Below, one piece after another: positions 1 through 8,575 of a stretch of DNA of 64,000 nucleotides. Every line of letters begins with the position of its first letter. Within the stretch, counting starts at the first letter, position 1. The position numbers and the translations under genes are program-made. Source of the DNA: RH-AL1 sp965277735 (GTDB taxonomy: Bacteria; Pseudomonadota; Alphaproteobacteria; Rhizobiales; Beijerinckiaceae); contig CBDIDO010000003.1 of assembly GCA_965277735.1 (NCBI GenBank), positions 620,001-684,000 of the forward strand, in the 5' to 3' direction. The notes under the pieces are model-generated. The model saw only the letters and a program-made list of their open reading frames with translations. It made no database searches and was not told where the DNA came from.

Positions 1-1354
1 CTCTGAGTTCGGCGCGACGTCGCGCCTCGCCGCGCGTGCCGCGACCCGCCTGATCGACAGCGACGCGACGCGCGATCTCGGCGCGCTGGCCACCGGCACC
101 TGCCTCCAGGGCGCCGCGTCCGGCCTGGCCGGCCGCTCCGTCCTCGTCGCGACGCGCGCGCAGCGCGAGAGCGGCCTCGCACTCGTCGAGCTCGATGGCC
201 TGGTGCGGCGCATGGTGATCGCGCCGCCCGATCTCAATCCCGAGCATCTGGCGGCGATCGTTGAGGACGCGGAGATCGAGTCGATCGTCTGCGACGAGCC
301 CGAGCGTTTTGCCGCGCTCGATCTGCCGGTCACGCTGATCGCGGACGCGATCGTGCCGGCCGGGGCCTTGCCGCGCGCGCATGACACGCAATGGGTGCTG
401 CTGACCTCCGGCACGCTGGGGCGGCCCAAGATGGTCGCGCACACGCTCGCCGCGCTCACCGGCGCCATCGACGGACCGCCGCACGACGGCAAGGTCGTCT
501 GGTCGACCTTCTACGACATCCGCCGCTACGGCGGCTTGCAGATGTTTTTGCGGGCGCTGCTGGGCAAGACGGATTTTGTCCTCACCGATGCGGCCGAGCC
601 GCTCTGCGACCTGCTGCAGCGGCTCGGCACCGCCGGCGTTACCGCGATCTCGGGCACGCCGTCGCACTGGCGCCGCGTGCTGATGAGCAACGCGCGCGGC
701 CCCTTCGCGCCGCGCTACGTGCGGCTCTCCGGCGAGATTGCCGACCAGATGGTGCTCGACGGTCTGCGCAGCGCATTTCCGGGCGTCACGATAGAGCACG
801 CCTATGCGTCGACGGAAGCTGGCGTCGGCTTCACCGTGGCCGATGGGCTCGAAGGCTTCCCTGCCGCCTACCTCTACCGCGACAGCGCGGTCGCGATGAA
901 GGTCGAGGACGACACGTTGCGCATCAAGTCGCCGCGCGCCGCCTCGTTCTACCTCGGCGCCACCGCGCCGGTGCTGACGGATGCCGACGGCTACGTCGAC
1001 ACCGGCGACGTCGTGAAGCGCCGCGGCGACCGCTACGTCTTCGCCGGCCGGCGCGGGGGAATCATCAACGTCGGCGGCCTCAAGGTGAACCCGGAAGAGG
1101 TCGAAGCCGCCATCAACGCCCACGCAGGCGTGCGCATGTCACTCGTCCATGCGCGGAAAAGCCCGCTGACCGGCGCGATCGTTGCCGCCGACGTCGTGCT
1201 GCGCGACGGCGAGGCTGACTACGGAACGTTACGCGAGGAGATCCTCGAGGCGTGCCGCGCCCAGCTCGAGCGTCACAAGGTGCCGGCCATCCTGCGCTTC
1301 GTGCCGTCGCTGCCGCTGACGCCTGGCGGCAAGCTCTTGCGCGCGCAAGGCTGA
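1..1354 (+). CDS. AMP-binding acyl-CoA synthetase-like protein (5' end outside window)
   Basis: The reading frame is open from base 2 to the stop at 1352-1354, so the window cuts the gene; about 450 C-terminal residues are visible. A GTG at 203 is only an internal codon. Adenylate-forming family motifs appear in order: the phosphate-binding motif TSGTLGRPK at 404-430, YASTEAG near 811-831, a YVDTGD motif near 993-1010, the hinge region with GRRGG, and a C-terminal LTPGGK that carries the catalytic lysine. Enzymes of this family activate a carboxylic acid as an acyl-adenylate and pass it to CoA or a carrier protein. The FabG-like reductase starts three bases after the stop, so the two are probably co-transcribed and act on the same acyl chain. 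The substrate cannot be read from the sequence. Confidence 0.88.
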   Translation, partial: SEFGATSRLAARAATRLIDSDATRDLGALATGTCLQGAASGLAGRSVLVATRAQRESGLALVELDGLVRRMVIAPPDLNPEHLAAIVEDAEIESIVCDEPERFAALDLPVTLIADAIVPAGALPRAHDTQWVLLTSGTLGRPKMVAHTLAALTGAIDGPPHDGKVVWSTFYDIRRYGGLQMFLRALLGKTDFVLTDAAEPLCDLLQRLGTAGVTAISGTPSHWRRVLMSNARGPFAPRYVRLSGEIADQMVLDGLRSAFPGVTIEHAYASTEAGVGFTVADGLEGFPAAYLYRDSAVAMKVEDDTLRIKSPRAASFYLGATAPVLTDADGYVDTGDVVKRRGDRYVFAGRRGGIINVGGLKVNPEEVEAAINAHAGVRMSLVHARKSPLTGAIVAADVVLRDGEADYGTLREEILEACRAQLERHKVPAILRFVPSLPLTPGGKLLRAQG

Positions 1355-1357
1355 GCC

Positions 1358-2098
1358 ATGCAGGGCGCGCCACGGACGGTCATCGTCACCGGCGGCAGCC
1401 GCGGCCTCGGGCTTGGCATCGCGACGGCTCTGGCGGCGCAAGGCTACCGCGTCGTCGCGGTCGCGCGGCGCGAAAGCGAGGCGCTGCAGGCGGCCGCCGC
1501 CGCCGTGGCGGCGCCGGGATCGCTCCATTTCGAGCCGTTCGATCTCGAACATCTCGCCGAGGTGCATGAGTTCGTTCGCGGCCTGCGCAAGACCCACGGT
1601 CCCATTTACGGGCTCGTCAACAACGCCGGCATCGGCACCGAGGGCGTCCTGGCGACGATGCCGATTCCGTCCATCGAGCGCCTCGTGCACCTCAACACGC
1701 TGGCGCCGATGGTGCTGACCAAGCATGTCGTGCGCTCGATGATGGCGTCGAGCGCGGGTCGCATCATCAACATGTCGTCGATCATCGGCTCGACGGGCTA
1801 CAGCGGGCTCTCGGTCTACGCGGCCACGAAGGCCTCGATGATCGGCTTCACGCGCTCGCTGGCGCGCGAGGTCGGCTCGCTCGGCATCACGGTGAACGCG
1901 ATCGCGCCCGGCTTCGTCGACACCGAGATGACGTCGGCGCTCGACGACGCGCAGCGCGCCAAGATCGCCCGCCGGTCGGCCCTCGGCCGGCTCGCGTCGG
2001 TGGAGGACGTCGCCGCCGCCGCGACCTTCCTGATGAGCGACGCGGCCGCCGGCATCACCGGCACGGTGATGACCGTGGATGCCGGCAATACCGCCTGA
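1358..2098 (+). CDS. Short-chain dehydrogenase/reductase, FabG-like
   Basis: This is a 246-residue classical SDR, the usual length for 3-oxoacyl-ACP reductases. The nucleotide-binding motif TGGSRGLGLG lies at residues 11-20, NNAG at 88-91, and the catalytic Ser/Tyr/Lys set at about Ser140, Tyr154 and Lys158. The C-terminal segment with MTVDAG is also typical of FabG. The family reduces a ketone or oxidises an alcohol with NAD(P)(H). The gene begins three bases after the acyl-activating gene, which makes a beta-ketoacyl thioester a reasonable substrate; this is inference from the neighbour. The enzyme could instead be a general SDR with a small-molecule substrate. Confidence 0.9.
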   Translation: MQGAPRTVIVTGGSRGLGLGIATALAAQGYRVVAVARRESEALQAAAAAVAAPGSLHFEPFDLEHLAEVHEFVRGLRKTHGPIYGLVNNAGIGTEGVLATMPIPSIERLVHLNTLAPMVLTKHVVRSMMASSAGRIINMSSIIGSTGYSGLSVYAATKASMIGFTRSLAREVGSLGITVNAIAPGFVDTEMTSALDDAQRAKIARRSALGRLASVEDVAAAATFLMSDAAAGITGTVMTVDAGNTA

Positions 2099-2209
2099 CA
2101 GGCCGCTGACGTCGTGGCACGCACGCTGCTGCATATGTGATGCGCGGCGCTCGAATGTGCCGCGATGAGACAGGCACGTTCGCCCATGCTCAAGCGGAGT
2201 TTCCAAACG

Positions 2210-3517
2210 ATGCGCAACGAGACGCTCGCGGTGCACGGCGGCTACGACGGTGATCCGACGACGCACGCCTGCGCCGTGCCGATCTATCAGACGGTCGCCT
2301 ACGAGTTCGACTCGGCCGACCACGGCGCTGCGCTGTTCAACCTCGAGGTACCGGGCTACCGCTACAGCCGCATCGCCAATCCGACGGTGGAGGTGCTGGA
2401 GCGCCGCGTCGTCGCGATGCACGGCGGCGTCGGCGCGCTCGCGACCTCGACCGGACAAGCCGCGCTCACCTACGCGATCTCGACGCTGGCCGATCACGGC
2501 GGCAACATCGTCTCGGTGCCGCAGCTGTACGGCACGACGCACACGCTGCTCGCGCACGTCCTGCCGCGGCAGGGGATCGCGACGCGTTTCGCGGTGGGTG
2601 ACGATGTCGCCGCGATCGAGCCGCTGATCGACGAGAACACCAAGGCTGTCTATTGCGAGAGCATCGGCAACCCCGCCGGGAACATCACGGACATCGCCGC
2701 GCTGGCGGACTGTGCGCATCGCCACGGCGTGCCGCTCGTCGTCGACAACACGGTGGCGACGCCCGTCATGCTGCGCCCGATCGAGCACGGCGCCGACATC
2801 ATCGTCGAATCGCTGACCAAGTTCATGGGCGGCCACGGCACCACGCTGGCCGGCATGGTCATCGACTCCGGCCGTTTCCGCTGGCGCGACCAGGCGCACA
2901 AATACCCGATGTTCTGCGAACCGGACGCCTCGTATCACGGCATGGTCTACGACGAGCGCTACGGGAACGCCGCCTACATCGCCCGCGCGCGCAGCGTCTA
3001 CCAGCGCGCCACGGGCGCGGTGCTATCGCCGTTCAACGCCTTCCTGATCCTGCAAGGCATCGAGACGGTGGCGCTGCGCATGGAGCGCCACGTCGCCAAC
3101 GCCCGCGCCGTCGCCGAATTCCTACGCACCGACCGGCGCGTCGCCTGGGTCAACTACGCCGGCTTCGAGGACAGCCCCCACGCGGCCCTCGCGCGCAAAT
3201 ATCTCGGCGGCAACGCCTCCTCGCTGTTCACCTTCGGCATCGTCGGCGGCCTCGAGGGCGGCAAGGCGTTCTACGACGCGCTCGGTCTCGTCAAGCGGCT
3301 CGTCAACATCGGCGACACGCGCTCGCTCGCCTGCCACCCGGCCTCGACCACGCATCGCCAGATGACCATCGAGGAGCAGGCGCACGCCGGCGTGACGCCC
3401 GATCTGATCCGCGTCTCGATCGGCATCGAGCACATCGACGACATCATCGCCGATCTCGATCAGGCGCTCGCCGTCGCCGCTGAGGCGACCGGGTCGCTCG
3501 CTCGCGCCGTGGCCTAG
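2210..3517 (+). CDS. O-acetylhomoserine/O-succinylhomoserine sulfhydrylase (MetY/MetZ type)
   Basis: A PLP-dependent Cys/Met-metabolism enzyme of 435 residues when started at ATG 2210 (protein begins MRNETLAVHGG); an upstream in-frame ATG at 2165 would add 15 unconserved residues. The PLP lysine is Lys204 in SLTKFMGGHG, and YRYSRIANPT near residue 50 is the family's phosphate-binding region. The length (about 430 residues) fits the MetY sulfhydrylases, which make homocysteine from sulfide and an acylated homoserine, better than the shorter MetB/MetC enzymes. The homoserine acyltransferase gene follows nine bases later, so the pair forms a two-step route from homoserine to homocysteine. I saw no SAM riboswitch in the 111 bases upstream. 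Confidence 0.92.
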   Translation: MRNETLAVHGGYDGDPTTHACAVPIYQTVAYEFDSADHGAALFNLEVPGYRYSRIANPTVEVLERRVVAMHGGVGALATSTGQAALTYAISTLADHGGNIVSVPQLYGTTHTLLAHVLPRQGIATRFAVGDDVAAIEPLIDENTKAVYCESIGNPAGNITDIAALADCAHRHGVPLVVDNTVATPVMLRPIEHGADIIVESLTKFMGGHGTTLAGMVIDSGRFRWRDQAHKYPMFCEPDASYHGMVYDERYGNAAYIARARSVYQRATGAVLSPFNAFLILQGIETVALRMERHVANARAVAEFLRTDRRVAWVNYAGFEDSPHAALARKYLGGNASSLFTFGIVGGLEGGKAFYDALGLVKRLVNIGDTRSLACHPASTTHRQMTIEEQAHAGVTPDLIRVSIGIEHIDDIIADLDQALAVAAEATGSLARAVA

Positions 3518-3526
3518 GAGCGCCCC

Positions 3527-4492
3527 ATGCCGCTCATCGTCGAACCGCCGCGTGCATCCCATCCGGCCGAGGCTGCGAGCCCCGCGACGATCGAGATCGC
3601 GCTGCTCAACAATCTCGGCGACGGCGGCCTCAAGGGCGGCGAGCGGCAGTTCATCGAGATCCTGCAGGAGGCCTCGGGACCCGATCCCGTACGGCTGCGT
3701 CTGTTCTCGCTGCCGGGTATCCCGCGCGGGCGCGAGGCGCAGGAGCGGATCTCGGCGCATTACACCGACTTCGCCGATCTCATGCAGTCGCGCGTCGACG
3801 GCCTGATCGTCACCGGCTGCGAGCCTGTCGCGGCGCGCCTGTCGGAGGAGCCGGTTTGGGGTGCCCTGACCGAGGTGATCGACTGGGCCGAGCACAACAC
3901 GCGCTCGACCATCTGGTCGTGCCTCGCCGCGCATGCCGCGGTGCTGCATCTCGACGCAATCGAACGCCAGCCGCTGGCAAACAAGTGCTCGGGCCTGTTC
4001 ACTGTCGAGCGAACGAGCGACCACCCGCTGCTGCAAGGCATTCGCGAGCCGCTGCTCGTGCCGCACTCGCGCTGGAATGGGCTCGACGAGGCCGCGCTGA
4101 AGGCTGCCGGCTACGAGATCGTCACGCGGTGCGAGGAGGTCGGCGTCGACCTCTTCGTCAAGCGCTGGCGCAGCCTTTTCGTCTACCTGCAGGGCCACCC
4201 CGAGTACGACGAGGGCGCGCTGCGCGGCGAGTACCGCCGCGACGTGATGCGGTTCCTGGCCGGCTCGTCGGCGACCTATCCGGACTTACCCCGCTATTAT
4301 TTCCCATCGACGACGGAAGCCGCGCTCCGTGCCTTCGAGGTCGAGGCGAAGCGAGACCCGGCGACCGAGATGGCCTTTCCGCTGAAGGCACGGCCCACCA
4401 GCGCGCGCCGCTGGCACCGTTCGTTCGCCGTCGGCCTCCTGCGCAACTGGCTGCGCGAACTGCGCACCGCGCGAGTCGACCGTGTCGCGTAA
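3527..4492 (+). CDS. metA: Homoserine O-acyltransferase, MetA (HTS) family
   Basis: A 321-residue glutamine-amidotransferase-fold enzyme that acylates homoserine using succinyl-CoA or acetyl-CoA. The nucleophile is Cys132 in WSCLAAH, and the His/Glu pair is His224 and Glu226 in QGHPEYD. VPHSRWNGL near residue 180 matches the family's PHSR motif. The sequence is clearly diverged from the E. coli enzyme (TGCEP replaces TGAP in the substrate loop), so I cannot tell whether the donor is acetyl- or succinyl-CoA. A Shine-Dalgarno AGGAG lies just before ATG 3527. It follows the sulfhydrylase gene by nine bases and supplies that enzyme's substrate. Confidence 0.88.
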   Translation: MPLIVEPPRASHPAEAASPATIEIALLNNLGDGGLKGGERQFIEILQEASGPDPVRLRLFSLPGIPRGREAQERISAHYTDFADLMQSRVDGLIVTGCEPVAARLSEEPVWGALTEVIDWAEHNTRSTIWSCLAAHAAVLHLDAIERQPLANKCSGLFTVERTSDHPLLQGIREPLLVPHSRWNGLDEAALKAAGYEIVTRCEEVGVDLFVKRWRSLFVYLQGHPEYDEGALRGEYRRDVMRFLAGSSATYPDLPRYYFPSTTEAALRAFEVEAKRDPATEMAFPLKARPTSARRWHRSFAVGLLRNWLRELRTARVDRVA

Positions 4493-4493
4493 G

Positions 4494-5426
4494 TCAGCCG
4501 AGAACCTCGGCGATGTCGCGGGCGATCGCGTCGAGCGCGACCTGGGCGGCGGGAACGACACCGTTGAGTGCGTAGAAATGGTGCATGAGCGCCGCGTGCT
4601 CGCGGTGGCGGACGTCGACCCCGGCGTCGACGAGTCGCCGCGCGTAGGCGGCGCCCTCGTCGACGAGGGGGTCGAAGCTCGCGGTGTGCAGAACCGTCGT
4701 CGGCAGCCCGGCGAGATCGCCGGCGCGGAGGGGGGAAATGCGTCGGTCTTCCAGCGGACGCTGCGGCGCATAATGGACGAGATCCGCAGCGAGAGTCGCG
4801 GAATCGAGCAGGAAGCCGTCGGCGAAGCGCCGGCGCGAGGGCCTCTCGGCGGCAAAGTCGAGGGCGGGGCAGAGCAGGACCTGCGCGCGCAGGCGCTTCT
4901 GCAGGCCTTGGCTCACGATCGCCGCCAGCGTGCCGCCCCCGGAATCGCCGCCGACCGCGACACGCCGCGGGTCGAGCCCGAAGCTCGCGGCGTGGCGCAG
5001 GACGAAGCGCGTCGCGACGAGCGCGTCGACGACCGCCGCGGGAAACGGGTGCTCCGGCGCCAGCCGGTAGTCGATCGCGACGACCTGGCACCGCGCGCCA
5101 TGGGCGAGCGTCCGGCACAAGGCGTCGTGGGTGTCCAAACCGCCGGCGACGAGGCCGCCGCCGTGAAAGTACACAAGCCCGGCGCTCGGACGATCGAGCC
5201 CGCCGGGCGTGTAGCACCGGAGCGGGATCGTTCGCTTTCCGATCGCGATGACGCTATCCTCGCTCGCGACGGCAGCGGCAGCGGGCGGCTTCGAAAACTG
5301 CATCAGCTTCGCGAATCCGCGACGCCGCTCGTCGATGCCGAGGGCGCTCCCGCGGCCGCCCAGCGCGACCATGGCGAGAAAGCGCCGCGCCTGCGGGTCC
5401 AACGCCGAAAGGTCCGCCTCTCCCAA
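4494..5426 (-). CDS. Alpha/beta hydrolase, hormone-sensitive-lipase type esterase
   Basis: The protein has the oxyanion motif HGGG (YFHGGGLV), the nucleophile elbow GDSGGG, an acid in SFDPLVDEG and a late histidine in LMHHFYAL. This is the signature of HSL-family carboxylesterases, which cleave acyl esters. I chose TTG 5426 as the start (310 residues) because a strong AGGAGG stands just upstream of it. The alternative GTG at 5468 would overlap the divergent aminotransferase start at 5456. Its 3' end lies two bases from the end of metA in convergent orientation. The substrate is unknown and there is no signal peptide. Confidence 0.87.
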   Translation of the reverse strand: MGEADLSALDPQARRFLAMVALGGRGSALGIDERRRGFAKLMQFSKPPAAAAVASEDSVIAIGKRTIPLRCYTPGGLDRPSAGLVYFHGGGLVAGGLDTHDALCRTLAHGARCQVVAIDYRLAPEHPFPAAVVDALVATRFVLRHAASFGLDPRRVAVGGDSGGGTLAAIVSQGLQKRLRAQVLLCPALDFAAERPSRRRFADGFLLDSATLAADLVHYAPQRPLEDRRISPLRAGDLAGLPTTVLHTASFDPLVDEGAAYARRLVDAGVDVRHREHAALMHHFYALNGVVPAAQVALDAIARDIAEVLG

Positions 5427-5455
5427 AGAATCCTCCTGCCAGAGAAGCCGAGCAA

Positions 5456-6376
5456 ATGACCGACGCACCGGACGCGCTTGGGATCGATACCTGGACCTAT
5501 TTCGAGGGCCGTTGGCAAGCCGGCAACGCGCCGATCATGGGGCCGCGCACGCATGCCGTGTGGCTCGGCTCGACCGTGTTCGACGGCGCCCGCACCTTCG
5601 GCGGCACGGCGCCCGACCTCGACCTGCATTGCGCCCGCATCAACACGTCGGCGGAGGCGTTCCTGCTGACACCGGTCGTGCCGGTCGCCGACTGGATCAA
5701 GCTCGCGCACGAGGGCATCGCCCGCTTCGAGCCCGGCGCCGAGCTCTACATCCGCCCGATGTACTGGCCGGAAGATGGCGCGGCCGGCGGCGGTGTGCGC
5801 TTCGACCCCGGCTCGACGCGCTGGTGCATGTGCGTCTACCGCGCCCCGATGCCGGAGCCCGCGGGCTTTGCGATCACGCTGTCGCCGTTCCGTCGTCCGT
5901 CGATCGAATGCGCGCCCGTCGATGCCAAGGCCGGTTGCCTCTATCCGAACGGTGCGCGCGCGCTCATCGAGGCGTACCGGCGCGGCTTCGGCAATTGCTT
6001 GATGCTCGATCTCCTCGGCAACGTCGCCGAGCTGGCCAACTCGAACATCTTCATGGCCAGGGGCGGCATCGTCTACACGCCCGTGCCGAACGGCACGTTC
6101 CTCGACGGCATCACGCGCCGCCGCGTGATCGGGCTGCTCGAGGCCGACGGCGTCGAGGTGCGCCAGGCGACGCTGCGCCATGCCGATTTCCTCGGCGCCG
6201 ACGAGATCTTCGCGACCGGCAATTTCGCGAAAGTGGTGCCGATCACGCGCATCGAGGCGCGCGAGCTGCCGATCGGTCCGCTCTATCGGCGCGCCCGTGC
6301 GCTCTACTGGGACTTCGCGGCGCGCGGTGCCAAGGTCGCGCCCGAGCTCAGCCGAGTTCCGGCGCCAGCTCTTTGA
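5456..6376 (+). CDS. Class IV aminotransferase (branched-chain aminotransferase-like)
   Basis: A 306-residue fold-type IV PLP enzyme. The PLP lysine is Lys158 in the segment DAKAGCLYPNGARAL. VFDGARTFGG near residue 41, ELANSNIFM and GTFLDGITRRRVI are the usual class IV landmarks. This family includes branched-chain amino acid transaminases, D-amino acid transaminases and aminodeoxychorismate lyases; the AKAG..YPN arrangement favours the branched-chain group. The gene is divergent from the esterase, and its 3' end overlaps the small minus-strand gene 6348-6578 by 29 bases. An acetolactate-synthase-like gene lies nearby, but on the opposite strand and not in an operon with it. Confidence 0.88.
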   Translation: MTDAPDALGIDTWTYFEGRWQAGNAPIMGPRTHAVWLGSTVFDGARTFGGTAPDLDLHCARINTSAEAFLLTPVVPVADWIKLAHEGIARFEPGAELYIRPMYWPEDGAAGGGVRFDPGSTRWCMCVYRAPMPEPAGFAITLSPFRRPSIECAPVDAKAGCLYPNGARALIEAYRRGFGNCLMLDLLGNVAELANSNIFMARGGIVYTPVPNGTFLDGITRRRVIGLLEADGVEVRQATLRHADFLGADEIFATGNFAKVVPITRIEARELPIGPLYRRARALYWDFAARGAKVAPELSRVPAPAL

Positions 6377-6578
6377 TCTCTGCGATCGGCGAGCGGCCCC
6401 AGAGCGCCTTCATCACCTCGTAGAGCGAGGCGTCGACGGTCAGCTCGTGGCTGCGGTCGAAGATGATCTTGCAGCCGCCGGACGCCTGCGTCTCGACGGC
6501 GCGGACGAGGGCGGGGTTCACCGCGGCCATCTGGTTGCCGTGGCGGGGAAAGATCGGAACGTGCGGCAGATCGGACAT
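6348..6578 (-). CDS. Small hypothetical protein, 76 residues
   Basis: The reading frame starts at ATG 6578 with a good ribosome site (GGAAGAGG) eight bases upstream and encodes MSDLPHVPIFPRHGNQ followed by a compact mixed helix/strand sequence ending SPIAEIKELAPELG. It has one cysteine, no signal peptide and no membrane segment. It lies downstream of the TPP-enzyme gene on the same strand, separated by a palindromic repeat, and its end overlaps the aminotransferase gene by 29 bases in convergent orientation. I do not recognise a family. The codon use and the ribosome site make it a credible gene rather than a shadow. Confidence 0.65.
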   Translation of the reverse strand: MSDLPHVPIFPRHGNQMAAVNPALVRAVETQASGGCKIIFDRSHELTVDASLYEVMKALWGRSPIAEIKELAPELG

Positions 6579-6714
6579 CGCCTCTTCCGGGTTTTGGGGG
6601 ATGGCCTGCTGGTAAAGGCTCAACCTCAAAGGACCCTGAAGACGGTCGATCCAATCCGACCGATTGGCCGAAGGCAGATTACCGCCAGACCATTGAGGCT
6701 GACGCGCAGGTTCT

Positions 6715-6845
6715 GTCTTTCCGGGGCGAGCGAAGCGAGAGCCCGGAATCCATGACCACCATGAGTCCGGATCAAAACGCAGCGGCCTCGTTCGGAGTCG
6801 GCATTGTCCTGGATTCCGGGCTCGCCTTTGGCGCCCCGGAAAGAC
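6715..6845. repeat. Palindromic repeat, family B copy 1
   Basis: This 131-base element has perfect outer inverted arms (GTCTTTCCGGGGCG at 6715-6728 and its complement at 6832-6845) and perfect inner arms (GAGCCCGGAATCCA at 6739-6752 and its complement at 6810-6823). It fills most of the 281-base gap between the small gene and the TPP-enzyme gene. A related copy lies at 59275-59390. Such GC-rich repetitive palindromes are common between genes in Hyphomicrobiales. Confidence 0.85.
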
Positions 6846-6859
6846 AGGCATCGGCTTAA

Positions 6860-8533
6860 TCAGCCTCGCGCCGCCAGCGCCTTCGCCCTGATTCCGCTCA
6901 AGGTCGCGCCTGGCAAGATCGCATCGGGGTCGATCTTCAGGTGCAGGATCGATGGCAGGCCGGAGGCGCGGGCGTCGGCGAAGGCGTCGGCGAACTGCTC
7001 CGTTCTCTCCACCGTGACGCCGAACCCGCCGAAGGCGCGGGCATAGGCGGCGAAGTCGGGATTGCGGAGCTGCGTTGCCGAGATGCGCGTCGGGTATTCG
7101 CGCTCCTGGTGCATGCGGATCGTACCGTATTGCCCGTTGTCGGCGACGAGGACGATGATCGGCAGGTCGTACTGCACGGCCGTGGCGAACTCCTGGCCGT
7201 TCATCAGGAAATCGCCGTCGCCGGTGAGGCAGACGACGGGAACGTCGGGCTCCAAACGCTGCATGGCGACCGCGGCCGGCACGCCGTAGCCCATCGAGCC
7301 GGACATCGGCGCGGCATGGCCGGCAAACCGGCGCACCCGGAAGAAACGGCCGATCCAGGCCGCGAAATTGCCGGCGCCGCTTGTCAGGATCGCCTCGCGC
7401 GGCAGATGTTCGCGCAGCCACACCATGATCTCGCCGAGGTTGACGCCGCCGGGCTGCGGCGTCGCGATATCGGACCAGGCGCGGTACGCGGCGTGCGCGG
7501 CTTCGGCGCTGCCGGTCCACGCCGGCAGCGCGGCCGGGCTGAGCGCGTCCAGCGCGCCGGCGAGGCCGATCGGCGACGCGCAGATCGCGAGGTCGGCGGC
7601 ATAGACCCGGCCGAGCTCGCCCGGCTCGGGGTAGATGTGGACGAGCTTTGTCTTCGGCGTGGGGATGTCGAGAAGCGTGTAGCCCTGCGAGGGGATATCG
7701 CCGAGCCGGCCGCCCATCGCGATGACGAGATCGGCGGCCTCGATGCGGGCCAGCAGCTTGGGATTCGAGCCGATGCCGAGGTCGCCGGCATGGTTCTTAT
7801 GCAAGGGATCGAACAAAGGCAGCCGGCGGAAGCTGGTGACGACGGGCAATTCGAAGCGTTCGGCGAAGCGGGTGGCGGCGGCGCAGCTCTCCGGCGTCCA
7901 GCGGCCGCCGCCGAGGATCAGGATGGGCGCCTTGGCGGCGGCGAGCAGGTCGGCGAAACGCGCCATGTCGGCCGGCAGCGGTGCCATTTCCGTCGGCTCG
8001 ACGCGCGGGGCGTCGGCGACAGCGACGCGCTCGGTCAGCATGTCTTCCGGCAGCGCAAGGACGACCGGCCCAGGCCTGCCGTTCATCGCGACGTGGAACG
8101 CGCGGGACACGACCTCGGGGATGCGCGCGGCCTCGTCGATCTCGTCCGAATACTTGGTCAGCGGGCCGAAGACGGCGCGGTAGTCCAGCTCCTGGAAGGC
8201 CTCGCGGCCCCGCGCGCCGCGCTCGATCTGGCCGACGAACATGATCACCGGCGCGGAGCCCTGCTGGGCGATGTGAATGCCGTGCATGGCGTTGGTGGCG
8301 CCGGGCCCGCGCGTGACGAAGCAGACGCCGGGCCGCCCCGTCGCCTTGCCGATCGCCTCGGCCATGATCGCGCAGCCGGCTTCCTGGCGGCACACGGTCA
8401 CTTTGATCGGCCGGTCGTGCAGCGCGTCGAGGACGGCGAGGTAGGACTCTCCGGGCACGCAGAAGATGTGCTCGACGCCTTGCGCGACGAGCTGATCGAC
8501 GAGCACCTCGGCGGCCGTGCGGGAAGCGGTCAT
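6860..8533 (-). CDS. Thiamine-pyrophosphate enzyme, acetolactate-synthase-like
   Basis: A 557-residue enzyme with the three-domain layout of the acetolactate synthase/benzoylformate decarboxylase superfamily. The N-terminal domain has the catalytic Glu51 in CRQEAGCAIMAEA. The central domain has GGGRW and a nucleotide-like fold (AADLVIAMGGRLGD). The C-terminal TPP-binding motif is GDGDFLMNGQE running to the NGQYG segment. The family joins or decarboxylates 2-oxoacids. It lacks a linked small regulatory subunit gene (ilvN/H), so it is probably not the housekeeping IlvB; a specialised decarboxylase or lyase is possible. The carrier-protein ligase gene lies 42 bases upstream on the same strand, suggesting co-transcription. 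Confidence 0.85.
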   Translation of the reverse strand: MTASRTAAEVLVDQLVAQGVEHIFCVPGESYLAVLDALHDRPIKVTVCRQEAGCAIMAEAIGKATGRPGVCFVTRGPGATNAMHGIHIAQQGSAPVIMFVGQIERGARGREAFQELDYRAVFGPLTKYSDEIDEAARIPEVVSRAFHVAMNGRPGPVVLALPEDMLTERVAVADAPRVEPTEMAPLPADMARFADLLAAAKAPILILGGGRWTPESCAAATRFAERFELPVVTSFRRLPLFDPLHKNHAGDLGIGSNPKLLARIEAADLVIAMGGRLGDIPSQGYTLLDIPTPKTKLVHIYPEPGELGRVYAADLAICASPIGLAGALDALSPAALPAWTGSAEAAHAAYRAWSDIATPQPGGVNLGEIMVWLREHLPREAILTSGAGNFAAWIGRFFRVRRFAGHAAPMSGSMGYGVPAAVAMQRLEPDVPVVCLTGDGDFLMNGQEFATAVQYDLPIIVLVADNGQYGTIRMHQEREYPTRISATQLRNPDFAAYARAFGGFGVTVERTEQFADAFADARASGLPSILHLKIDPDAILPGATLSGIRAKALAARG

Positions 8534-8575
8534 GGCGCTGTTCCTATCCCTTCTCTCCCTGCGGGAGAAGGTAGA

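Noticed and set aside
2099..2209. SAM-II riboswitch before the sulfhydrylase gene
   Set aside because: The region lacks the pseudoknot sequence blocks and the GCTAAA-type 3' element that I would expect.
6860..8533. Housekeeping acetolactate synthase IlvB
   Set aside because: No ilvN/ilvH or ilvC gene is adjacent, and it is joined to a carrier-protein ligase gene instead.
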